This document shows, one piece after another, positions 12,401 to 25,500 of a DNA stretch of 64,000 bases. How positions within the stretch are numbered: the first letter of the stretch is position 1; each line of letters begins with the position of its first letter. The DNA comes from Trichobilharzia regenti. Its lineage: Eukaryota > Platyhelminthes > Trematoda > Strigeidida > Schistosomatidae. The stretch is taken from positions 47,341,459 to 47,405,458 of the forward strand of contig OX235265.1 of assembly GCA_944472135.2 (NCBI GenBank), read 5' to 3'. The translations under genes were made by a program, and so were the position numbers. A model generated the notes under the pieces. It saw only the letters and a program-made list of their open reading frames with translations, was not told where the DNA came from and searched no databases.

Positions 12401-13486
12401 GTAATGTGCAATTGGTATCAGTCAAATTATCTGTTGAAGTTATTCCGAATTTCCTACTGATCAGTTTTTATTGGACGGAAATGTTCTATCCCGTTTTGTA
12501 CTGGAATTAAAAGATATATCATGCATTTTTATTGTACACAGAGATCCTACTGGAAAGAATTCCTCATGTAGAAGTTAGGCAGTTCTAGCATTCGGTGGAA
12601 GTTTGACTGCTTAAAAATCTCACAGGCAGCAAATATATAGTAGTTACACAGATCAGAATTTTGCACTTCTTCAGCTAAAATGTTTTTATAATGCACATGG
12701 ATATTGACAGAGGGGAATATTATTTTAGTTCTTTGAATGCCCTTGCTGTCGAAAGCCTATATGGTTTTTTAGATAATTGAATGTGGTTTGATAAAAGTAA
12801 TTATTTACCTAGAAATTGGTTTAATGATCAGTATACTATTTCATATGCGTCAGTGGCACAGCGGTTAGGACGCTCGCCAATCGGGGTTCGATCCCCGGCC
12901 ACAGACGCACTCCTTTACCTCGCTAAGCCAGAAATAATGCTGGTAAAGAGGAAAGGTTGGACATGAGGCTAGCAACCCCATCCTGTAAAAATATACACTG
13001 CTACAGAAACTTCAAGCCACCAACTTGAGGCCCTATGTTCCACTGGGGAACGTGAAGGAAAAAAATACCATTACATGTAGTAATGTAAGCTTGGATGAAT
13101 GGTGATTTTATAGCATTCTTTTGATTATTGAATCATAACATGTATCATCAAACAGGTAGATTTCTGTGTTTTTATGGATAGTTCTCCTGTCGGGATAATT
13201 TTATGTTAGTATAGACTAACCTTTTTTCTATTCCTTTACGTTCTCAGTGGAACATAGGGCTTCAAGCTAGAGGATTCAAGTTTCGGTAGCAATGGTATTC
13301 ATTTTTACGGGATGGGTTACTAACCGCTTCATGCCCAAACTTCCCTCCTTATCAGTCTTATTACTGGCTTAGTGAGGTAATGGAAGAGTGCGTCGGCCGT
13401 GAATCGAGCCCCGAAGCACCTGTGTGATTTGTGAGCATTCTGCTATTGTGCCACTGGCGCACATTGTGAATTTTATTTCCCAGTAT

Positions 13487-13532
<46 letters not shown>

Positions 13533-16500
13533 CCAAGAAAAAACTGCTAAAAACCACTGAAAAGAGAACAAGCATTATTATTACCTTAGTCGTAAACGGC
13601 GCACCACTATGATGATTGATCATCTGATCCTTTTGAAGATAACGAAACTCCACTTGACTTTTACGTAATGACCAAATAAATCTTGGGATTTCAGAACGAA
13701 CCATACGGGACTTGAAGTAGATAAAAACAAAACGTTAAAACCATTCTAAGATATTTGTCATGACATATATTAGGTATGAATGAAACTAGTCTGTTGGCCA
13801 ATGGGCAAATATTTTGATTTTTTCTGAGACTTGAATTCGTGTTTGAATGGATATAAATCTTCATTTATTCAATTGAATTTTAGATTTTCCCGTCGATTGA
13901 TTGGACCGAGGTGCTCGGTCTCAGGTTGACATGTCGGCTTCTCGTGCCGATGCTTCGATGATGTCTGGGCATGTAATTAGAATTTAATTGGTGGATGGTG
14001 ACTAGCTGTGGAAACTATGGGCACTGTGTTTGAACCTCGGTGGGAATATCATCACTCACTGAGGAATGCAGGCACATCCAGCTGACGATTCCCAAATAAG
14101 ACGAAATGCGCATCCTGGATTCAATTGCTAGTCACCATCCACCAATTAAAATCAATTCTTCGTTTGCCTACAATCAACAAATTTCCCAACTTAAGGTTAT
14201 CCCAAGTGACTTAATAGACGATTTATTAAAATGGCTAACAGAATCTAGAAGAATTTATTAGCAGTGTTATTTCTGTAAAAACTTTGTGATCAGTGTCTCT
14301 CTTCCCCTGATTATTTCGGCATTCATTATTGTAGCTGTATTTCATGGTACTGTGTGACTGTGTTACATCGTGCATAACAATAACTGTGTTTTCACTCTTT
14401 TGTTAGTCTTCACAACGTTTTTCATTATAAACTTTTTAGCAAATTATTATTTACGAATGAAATTTGGTGTCTAAACTATGGCTCTGTTAAAAATCATATG
14501 CAGAATTCCTTACGCAGTCTATTTATATGGTGGTGCTGTGGGAGTTTTGAATTCTTTCTTAGTGATATCGTCACCACCATTCATCTTTCTTTGTTCTCTC
14601 AAATTCTTGAAGAAATGCTATCAGCTGATTATTGAGTAAGAATGCCTCTACTATACGTTTAACTTCTCCTTTTAAACTGTTTGATTTCATAACGCAGTTA
14701 CTGAAACATCCTACTATTTTTGCCGATTGAGCAGAAGTGAGATGAAATAAAATTTAAATATCTAAAACACTATTTTATTTTTATGATTTGGGAGTTCGCT
14801 TTGTAACTCTTTTTCTCAGTATAAATAAGAAAATAGCTAGTCTGCACTGAAAATATCACCTGAACTTTATGAATGTCAAATTTCATTAAATTCTTTGTGG
14901 TTTATTTTCAGAAGACTACAGGCGTATGATAGATTTCACCATAAGCATGCACCAGTTAAAGAATAACATAAGAATAGGCAGCTTTGGAAACTGGTTGACA
15001 GGTTTAGAACTACGAAAGAACAGCTGTTCAATCATTATATTTATTACTATTTATTTGGGTTCCAAGTGGAGAATATGGCTTCAATAACACGCCTCCACTT
15101 TGTCCCATCGCCCATAATCTCTCATCTCCTCCTCACACGATCTCGTAAATGTCACCAACGCACCGACGTCCCAATCGTCGCTTCCCATTCAGATTTCACT
15201 CGAGCGATGGCCTACACTGCAACCGATGTCATTCGATGGCCTCTTCAGTGTATGCTTAATCCATCTTCTTTTTTCATCTATATTTGTTGAAGAATATTCT
15301 CTTGGTTGTATTGTTCCCAGCCAGAGTTTCTTCTTGCTAATTCTTTCTCGCTGACCGGCCATTTGATCGTGAGTATGGAGCCAACCAGCCAAGGTGTCAG
15401 CTGTTGATAAAAAATTCAGTGGCCTGTTAGATATCCTTTTTGTGGCTCACAATTTTCTCACCCATATGGAGGAACTGACTAACTGCCTTCGCAATGGTGT
15501 TGAAAATCTGAATCTTGTTCCTAATGCTGGCTGAGTTAGTGCTGAAGGTCTACAAACTGGTTTCAGGTTGATGAAGGCGTATCTTGCCTTTACGATCCAT
15601 CCTGGTTGACTCTGACATCTTCATTCGTTCCCACTGCCTGTAGTTGAAACGATGCTGACCGTCTAGATAAGTGAGGGGTGATCGACCAATACTCGTTGGG
15701 TTTTTTTATTGAACTGACGTCTGCACTTGACGAAACCTAAGTGGAAAAAAATCGTGATCTATTCCCAGTAAGATTTTAACAATAGAAGACAAGGGCCAGG
15801 CAACAGACCATCTATATGCTAATTGTATCCACCTAGGCAAAGTCTGCTGTGGTTGGTTGTTGAATCAGTATTTGTTCTTATTTTTCTCACGACCAATATT
15901 TGGGACGTAAACATTGACGTATATTATTGTCTACCAATTTGGCTAGCAGCCAGCTCTCACCACAAGATGAGTAGGGTAAATTTCGTATATAGTAACATGA
16001 TGAGTCATCCCAGCTGCACGTGTTGGGTGTAGATCTCATGAACAATGATTCAGTAATCAACCTCTCTCCCCCACCTACCTACCTATTTTACTTCTTAGAA
16101 TTTTGACTCTGTCGCACCCTATTAGGTGGTTGTTTGTTAATGCATGCAGTGCAATCGCTCAGCTTTTTTCGAAATTACTTATCTTCTCTGGGTCAACCAT
16201 TCTTACCTCAGCTAAATTCTTATGTTCCGACAATCTGACTACCCCCGACCTACTAGTTTGACCTATGTAGTTGATCTCACTCACAGTAATTGCAACGTAT
16301 TTTGTAAATTATATTATTTTGTCTAATTAAGGTCAACGTGCAGGGACATTTAAACTACAGGGCTTATCCCTAAGTGAGTCTGTAGGTTTGAATGCCAACC
16401 GAATTCCTGCTTCATTAGGAATGCTTCGTCGGGTCAAAGATGTCTCCTCCTTATATGGTATAACTGTAGATGACTTATATTCTCTCTTATTTATGTTATC

Positions 16501-19500
16501 ATTACTAGTTCCACAATTATTTTTATTTTGTTTTTGGCCTTTACTGATCTTCCTAATGAATTTTATAGGATAGTTATTCAACACCAACGCTTCTTCTATC
16601 TGTTTTAATTCATCATTTAGATCGTTTTTTGTGCTACTTAGTGCTATTGGTCGGTTTGTTAAACACTTAACTAAGCCTGCCTTAACAGTCAACGGATGAG
16701 ATGAATTAAAGTCTAAGTATCTATTAGAGTGCCTTGACTTTTTATAAACGTTAGTGTACAGTTTACCTCGTATTCGCTTTATTGTACAATCTAATATAGC
16801 TAATTATCTCTGTTCATTTCCCGACTCAAATGAAAATTTTATTCCCTCTACTAGTGAGTTTATATGTATGAAGAAGCTAGAGATATGTTCTGTTTTTAAC
16901 ACTGTGAAAATGTCACCACCATATCTCCACCATATTTTTGGTGAGGGATTCAATGTATTAGGGGCAATGTTTTCCCAGGTGTCCATAAAGATATCTGCTA
17001 CGATAGGGGATATTGGTGATCCATCCCATTTCTACACTTTCTGTTTGTTTATATATTTTGCCTTGGAATTTTAAAATAGTAGATGTGAGGCATAACTGAA
17101 TTCCTAAAATGATCTTCTCCATGGACAGCTTCGTCCCATGAGTAAGTTCAAGGTCTGCAGTTAGTTCTTTTTTAACTGCTTCCAAACCCATATTGACTGG
17201 TATATTAATATAAAGACTAGTTGTATCAAAACCAACTATTGTTTCATCATTCTCTGTTTGAATGTCATTTAGTTTATTTTTCATCTCATATGCATTAGTT
17301 AGTCCAGTGTTTGAACGATTTCTAATGGAGCATAATATTATAGCTAAGTGTTTTGATAATTCATAAGTAGGGGTATTTCTGAAATCTACTATTGGTCGTA
17401 TGAGGGTAACCTGGCTTATGTATTTTAATAGTACCATATATCCTACTAGCATTGTTAGTTTTAGGCATTAAATTAAACGATTTAGACTCACCCAGTGACA
17501 GCTTCATACTACGTATTAAATCCGGCGTAGATTTCTTAATCTTATTCATTACTGTGCCTACAGGTTCCTTAATTTCCTCGGATGGACCCGTTTCAATATG
17601 TCCAGTGACTTTCTTGATATAGTCATCAGCTTTCGTGATGACGATGTTTTTATCCTGTTTTAGACTAATTAGAACTAGTCTTTTCGATTTCGTTAAGTTT
17701 GATTTTTCTTTCTTTTGAGTTTTCAGGGTTAACGCACACTGCTCGAACCTGTTCTGCTTTCGTCTTATCTATTGGACTTAATGCTACTTCTATGAAAAAT
17801 ACTACTACCAGTCATGTCATCAAGAGATAAAAAATAATGGGATTATATGAACGAAGTTAGGAAGTTGTGTGAGTACCTTGATTTGATTATGAGCAGTAAT
17901 AAATTGTGCTCGAAACATGATCAGTAAATATTACTGTATAACACTGTGAGACTTTATCAAAGTAAGTTTCACCCACAATGGAATTACACAACTCTTCATT
18001 CGGAGCTTCAATGTGATAAAAATCTCTGAAGGGAAAAAATAAGCTATAACATCTAAGGGGCATATGCTGAATGGATTTCATTCCACACAAAAAAACTTAG
18101 TGCCAGCATTGCTTAATATACAACCATAGAGGTATGTATATATATAGGAAAAGACTGCCTCCAGGACAGCACTTGATACTTTCTGTGGCTTTGTTCCGTA
18201 CAGAAACAATAGAAGAATTTCTCTGCAAATAAGTACTCAGTGAGTCAGCTTTATAATCACAGTTATACTAGATTAATGTAGGTTGAGATGGAGTCACTAT
18301 AACAAGATTAAATGTCTTCTCCAAGCCAGATGAACATTGCTACTTAACTTATGCTACCTTATTTACAGAAATGTATCTTCTCGTGTGAGTTAACAAAAGC
18401 ATAACTATCCTTTTCACTCTATTTACTATCATTCACTGAATGACTAAAGTTAGATCTCATACGTTGACTGGCAATGAGCTGTATTTGACGGGGGATTTTA
18501 TGTAGGCTGGAGCTCATCAGAAAGTCAATACTCAGTTATTCATTCTGATAAGAGAAACTAACAGACGAGTTTCATCTAGGCCGTAGACACATGCTATTGA
18601 TAAGCGCTATGAATTACAAAACTGGAGGACACCAACAAGTTCTCCCCACTAAATCCAACATTATTACTTCGCCTTCTGATCACAGTACATAATCAATCGA
18701 CGGAATTTAAACAATATATATGGTCAGATCTTTTACCTTGATTAACTGGCAAATCCACTGGCCTACTATGTGACATTATTTTAGTGCAAACATAATTAAG
18801 AATCGTGGTAGAATCCAAAAATATAAAAAAAAATTGTCGACAAAAATTTTTGTTTCCTCAAGAGCATCACCATCAGACTAACCATTATCCCATAGTATCC
18901 GTCATCTTCCTCCCATGGTTGAACGCGTTGCTTTTCTGAAGAAATTAAAAAACGGTTTTAAATGGTTTTCAAAAACTATTTTGTATAGAATATTAATATT
19001 ATCAAGTTTAATTAATCAAGTTTAATTAGCTGTTAATGACATTTATTTCTCAATTTGAATTTGAAACAAGCAAGAAACGTTAATAAAGCAGGATTGAGTA
19101 AATTTGTCGAATTTCTATCGAAGTCTTCGACTGAGTGCTCTACATACAGTGTTATATATATATATATATATGCTTAAGTGGTTGAAAACATCTGAAGTCA
19201 AAGTACCAAATAGTTCAGTAACAAAGCAACTTATAGACTATGGACATGATACTGACGCTACCAAGTCATTCATTGTTGTCAGTAAGCAAACAAAAAGGAA
19301 GTTGCAGAGGTCTACGGAATCACAGTTTATAAACCTGGTCTGTGTTTACAGAAGGAAATAGAGGTCACTGTGAACCTACCATGGTAGTATGTTTTACTTA
19401 TAATGGTCAACATTTTTATTCTATCTCTTATTATTACTATTCTTGATTCATTTAAAACGATAGTTAGTGGTATTATCTTAACTCGTTTTTTAGTATTATT

Positions 19501-22500
19501 GTTATTATCCCCACTATTCAGCATGTAATTCTTGATGTATTGAAGTTCTTTTAGTTATAATTCATCGTTTGTTGATGCAATGTAACTGAATCGTGATGCA
19601 TTATTATCTTTATTCTAATCTATAGTACTGCGTTCCCCCTTATCTATCTGAGCATGACCTGAAAAACATTCACACCTGTCGTTTTGCATGACTGACTCAT
19701 TGTCGTTTACTTACTTGTCAGTCATATATTTCCCAACATAACTCTAGAGGTATATATTTATATTTCACTGTATGTACAGTACTCAGCTGAAGAGTCCAAC
19801 TGAAATTTGATGAGTTTATTAAATGTAGCTTTATTAACTTTCCCTGCTTCTTTTAATCAATTATTAATTTAGAAGTGTACATATCGTAGGGTAATCGCCT
19901 AAGCATTTTTTTCATTCTTTTGGGTTCCAAGTGGAACATTGGGCTGAAATCTTTAGCTTTGGTGAGTCAGTAGAAATGGTGTTATTATTTTACAGCTTTA
20001 GGGTTGCTAGTCTCACGTCTAGCCTTCCCTCATTACCTGGCTTACTATCAGCTGAGTGAGTTTTAAGAGTACTTCCGCGGGGAATTGAATCTAGATCACA
20101 TGCATGGATTATCCAAGCATTAATACAGAGGAATTTCTCTGTAGTCTGAGTTAGACGGATAACAAATATGTAGTGAAACCGCCTGCTGGTGAAGTACATC
20201 TCATCTGTAAATAAGAAGCCTTCATATAGACGACTGTAATTCAAGGGTGATGCACCTAGTGAAATAATTACTAACAAATTAAGAAAGTCTATTCAAAGAA
20301 CTTCAAATGCTGGCAAACTACAAGTCATATTTTCTACGCGATCAGTAGTGATTCTTCGATTGAAAGATGAAGTTCCTAGACTAACCACTTCTAATTGTAT
20401 CTACCAATTCAGCTGCGCTTGTGAAGCGACTTATATTGGCTGTTGCTCTAGCAACTTGATGTTTCGTGCTCTCTCGGGAAAATTTACCAGTGTGGTTAAG
20501 TAAGAGGATCTGGATTTCGCCGATGATATATGTCTGATTTCCCATAAACTGGAAGATATGCAAGTGAAAAGTAACAAGTTGGCAGAAGAAGCATCAAAGA
20601 TAGGACTTCACGTGAACATAGATAAAACAGAGATAATGAAGATTCCTAGCCAACATCAACAACACCAACAGACCACAATAAGCATAAATGGGAAGAACCT
20701 GAAAGAAACAAACTCCTTCACCTACCTGGGAAGCATCGTCTCAACTACAGGCGGAACCGACGAGGACATCAAAGCCAGAATCGGAAAAGCAAGACAAGCT
20801 TTCATTACTCTCAAATCTGTGTGGAGGTCAACAGCACTCAGCATCAAAAATAAGATCCGGATTTTCAACTCCAATGTGAAGTCAGTGCTACTATACGGAT
20901 CAGAGACTTGGCGAGTCATAAAGAGCATCTCAAACAAACTTCAAACCTTCATTAACAACTGTCTCCGCTCAATACTCAAGATCAGATGGCCAGAAAAGAT
21001 CAGCAACAGGGATCTCTGACGATGAGCGAACCAATCAGGGACCGATTGTGAAACAAATAGGCAGAAAGAAATGGAGATGGATTGGCCATACGCTGAGGAA
21101 ACCATCAAGTGACATCACTAGACAAGCCCTCGAGTGGAACCCGAAAAGGAGGCGGCGAGTTGGTCGTCCAAGGGTGACTTGGAGGAGATCATGCGAGGAG
21201 GAGATGAAAGCATGTGGACAGACCTGGAGCGGGGTGAAAAGGTTGTCAGAAAACCGAAGTCAATGGAGGTGCGCAGCTGAAGCCCTATGTTCCTCTAGGA
21301 ACTAAAGGATACAATAATAATAATAAACACCATCAATAGTTCGATATTAGACCACCTGGTCCAAGCCGACAACAAGGCCAGCTTTGAAGAATCCTTCTCT
21401 ATCATTTACCCGGTAGCAAATAAATTGCCAAAAACTTCCAGGTACCACATATTTCAAACAGCAGAGTTTATCGCCGTTCGCTTTGTGTACAAATGAAATA
21501 AGTCAAGCTATTACTACTGTCCTGGCCTTCAGTGGAGACTATAAATTAACGGATTTGTATTATTTTCTTTCCTGGTTTTTCTCATATGCAGTGTGCAGTG
21601 TTATGTTGATGCCATCGAACTGTAATCCATTGACATTATTGTTTATTATCATTTTTTTTTATTTATTACAGCTTGAATCCATACAATATTTTGGTACAAG
21701 TATGGAATTTTCCGCATATGATGTCGGTGGCCCAAATTTTTCGGGCCAACCATTGATATCAGGTTTGTGTCAACAGGGGATCGAACCCCGGACCATGTGC
21801 ATGGTTGGCGAGCGTCCTAACCACTGTGCAACAGTTGCACATGATGTTATTTAAACATTAATGTTGTTTAATAACACTAATTAATTTACAATTATATGTA
21901 TATAACTGTAGAACCTGTTGATAAATTCATCTAAAAGAATACTCTTTGTTCAGTAACCATTCTTGTGAATTCCTTTAAAAATTCTAAAACATTCACGCCA
22001 CAAAATTTACTTGTCAAGAATGGAAAAAAATTAACAATTTTTATTTTATTTCATTGAATATTTGAGTAGAATAATAATTTGTTGACTTTCACAGTTTTGT
22101 TAAAGGGGTTGATGACAGGTATTCAATTTCTATGACCTCAAGATTGGTCACAAACTGACTTCAGTTAGAGAACAGTTGAAAACCAAGGTGTACTAGACAG
22201 CTGTCTAGTCTTTTTCGGAATCATCTAGAATTATGCACCCATGACCCCACCAGGTAGCGTACCGAGAACCTTTAGGATATAAGGCAGGCTCACTGACCAC
22301 TCAGTCACTGGAACGAAATAGCATGGCCCATGTATGCTACCTTTTGATTTCTTATAAAGATTACTTAAGATTACTTTGAAGATTTCAGTAAATTCTGAAC
22401 TATATATATACAACGAATTGAGTGTATTTCATTGCTTGATTTTCAGCGTATGAAATTTACACCTAGTAAACGGGTAAAGTAGTACATATGTTTTAATGAT

Positions 22501-25500
22501 CAACAGAAATACAGTTCATTTGTAAGGTCATACGCATGAATATTTGTTTTTCTGGACATTTCGAATCAATAGTCAAGTGTCTAGCATTAATTGCTGCGTG
22601 CAACCACTTAACAAAATATTTCTTCTTACTGTTGCGCTTGTTAGCACCGAAATACCGAGATATTTAGTTGTTATACATATTGCCCTATTGTAATTGAAGG
22701 GCTATGTCGTTCATAGTCCCCTCTTCAACCTCAATGTCAATGTCACTAGGTAATTTATTCAGATAATAAACAAGCTTATACTTCGTATCTAGATGGGCCC
22801 AATGCAGGTAGATTTACATTTGATTTGATTTCTCCTTTACTCTAGTCAGTATAGTCATGTATCCATTAGCTAATGAAAAGCAGAAGGAGAACTCACTTCT
22901 CTATGTCTTAAATACTGAACATGCTACCCAGTCTGATGACGAAACCCTTACAATCAAATATTAAAGCTTTGCGAAAATTTAACCACTGAATTAAAAAGTT
23001 CTTCTACCACTGAGCAGTTATATGTACATTTCAGGTAGCCTACAAATATAATAATGTGCGTCATTGGTTCAGCAGTGGAATGTTTACCAACCATGCATGT
23101 AGTCTGGACTTGATTCCCTCCCCCCCCCCCGCGGCCGCAACGCACTCCCAAACTTCCCTATTCGGTAGCAAGTCTGGCATAAAAAGCAAAATCCCTACTG
23201 CAACTTCAGTGCTCAAGCTTAAAGCCCAGTTTCTCACTGGAAGCGAAAGGAATTAAAACTACTGTCTCTAGTCAAATACACATCATTATTATCAGGTTAT
23301 ACGCGCAACATTCCGTACAGAAAAGCTCCAAGTGGAAGTTTCATCTACAAAATCGATATAAGAAGTAAAAAGTGAACTGAAATGAATTTTTATGGTATAA
23401 CTTTGCACGAAATTTCAGCAGTTCAAGTTGCTGTACCTCTTAAAAGTGCGTATACGAATAGGAGAAATAGAAATACAATGAATCTGTGACAAATGGTTGC
23501 TTATGGGTGAAAAAATTATTAGGTAAAGAGTAGCAGGAACTCAGTGGATCTTGGAGATCACAAAGAGTGAATTCTTCTGTTCTACTGAGAATGATTTTGA
23601 GACACATAGCCAAAGGTCTCCAAAATCTGATTCTTCATACCATGAAGACTCTATTCAGATTATCTGCATTCCTTTATTTGGCTCACACCAGAAGTCAAAA
23701 ACTCCGTGGATGGATGCTGTTATCTTAGATCTGACGATTTCTAACTGTTTTACAATGCTACACCTGCTAGAACATTTCTCGATAAGGAAGTTAAATAGCT
23801 TGGTATACGTAGAGACTATCCTAGCTGTCCCAATCGATACCGTTTCACAACTTCATCAGTTGACTTTCCCTCTTTGGCTAATGGTCTAAGCCTAACTTCA
23901 TCACTACTGACGATATTATGCCACCTAACAACAAAGATGGAAGGCAGACACCTACTGCAAAAAGTGACTTTATATCTTTCATTTACAAAGGCCATTGCGA
24001 ACAGCTATAAGAAAAGATTGAGTGAACTGTTGCACAATACACAAAAAAATCACAAATGTATAATACGATGTGGCATTTGTCTTTGTAGTTAACTGAATAA
24101 GTGAACTATAAATTCAACGCGTGTATGGTGACAAGTAAATAAAAAAAGCATTGGTTTTGTAGGGATTTTATCTGATTGGATGGAGGATTTCATCATGAGC
24201 TGACATCAGTTAGGGAACCACTGGATAACCTGGGAGTAATAGACAGCTGTCTCGGCCCAATTTGAGACTCTTCATTAGTACGCAGGTTGAAGATAAGGCA
24301 GTAACGCATAGAAGAATACATTGGGTCCCAGTGGCTCAGTAGTGTACGAGCTCGCCTTATAGCCACGTCCTGGGTTCTAACCCCGGCGGTGGGTGCGCAC
24401 TGCTGAATAATCCCAAACTAGAACGAAATAGCCGTCTGTCAGTACTCCCTGCAGGTTTTCCAATGGCTCTCTAACTGATATCAGCTCATGATGAAATCCT
24501 TCATCCAATTAAAAGAAGCCGCATTATTTATAAAAAATATGCCTACCTTCATTTGCTGCAGTTACATCATCGTCTGAATCACCGTCTTCAGAGTCCTCCA
24601 TTGTTGTATCATTTTGTAAGGAATTATAACTTCGTGAAGTTTTATTATCATTGATAGATCTCATTGATTTACTCGTCTCTTGTGCATTTTGTCCTGTGGA
24701 TCCATTATTAGTATCGAATTTTTCAACCCAACCACGTGTCCTCAATGCTTGTCTTATAGGATTATATGGACCAAGTACTGAAAATATTTTTCGACTCTGT
24801 TTTCATTCAGAATGAATAACAGTAAATAATTTATATATACGTGTATATATACCACTTATAATCAAACAGTTTTGAGTACTATCACGATTAGTAACCTTCT
24901 TAAGTAATGATATTTGCATTAACAATAAAGACAAAAGTGAGAGTAGGTTATGTATGTCTGAAAAGTAACAAATTTCTGATTAACCGGAGCACCAAAGATT
25001 TTATTTCACCTTCCTTCAATAGAAGCAAGTGTTAGTGTTATCGCTTTTAGAATTTCCTGTTGAACTAATATACTGATATTATAGGTAACGCACTGATAAC
25101 CGCACTGTTATTTGTGAGGTGAGTAACTTTATAGTATACTATAGTTATGCTGTGCTACTCCGATGATTTACTATTTTCCCTATGCAAGGGAAGCAAAAGA
25201 TAACTAATCCTAAGGAGCGAAAACGGCTGACTCCATAGTATTCCTTTGGCATATTTAAGTTGTTTTTCTAAAGTGAGATCGGTGACATTTTGAAGTTAAC
25301 CGTGGAATAATGAAGGCAAAGAACTTTTAATTTTTACTGCCTCAAAAGAAGTGGCTGAGACCAGCTGAAACAGCCAAATACAATCTAAGACAGGTCCAAA
25401 CAGTCTGGACAAATCTAACCATTGGGCCAAAGCAGAATATTTATTAGAAGGAGACTAGATAACCTAGAAGCCCTACCTTATGTAACCAGTATAAAGGCTC

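Noticed and set aside
12847..12908. Possible functional tRNA gene
   Set aside because: The A and B boxes are good, but no proper anticodon stem or acceptor stem can be drawn, and the sequence runs into a SINE body with an RTE tail.
16754..17074. 106-codon plus-strand frame
   Set aside because: It is antisense to the Penelope-like reverse transcriptase, whose motifs are on the minus strand.
23551..23889. 112-codon plus frame as a host gene or transposase
   Set aside because: No motif, no splice context and biased composition; probably an old repeat fragment, but I could not name the family.
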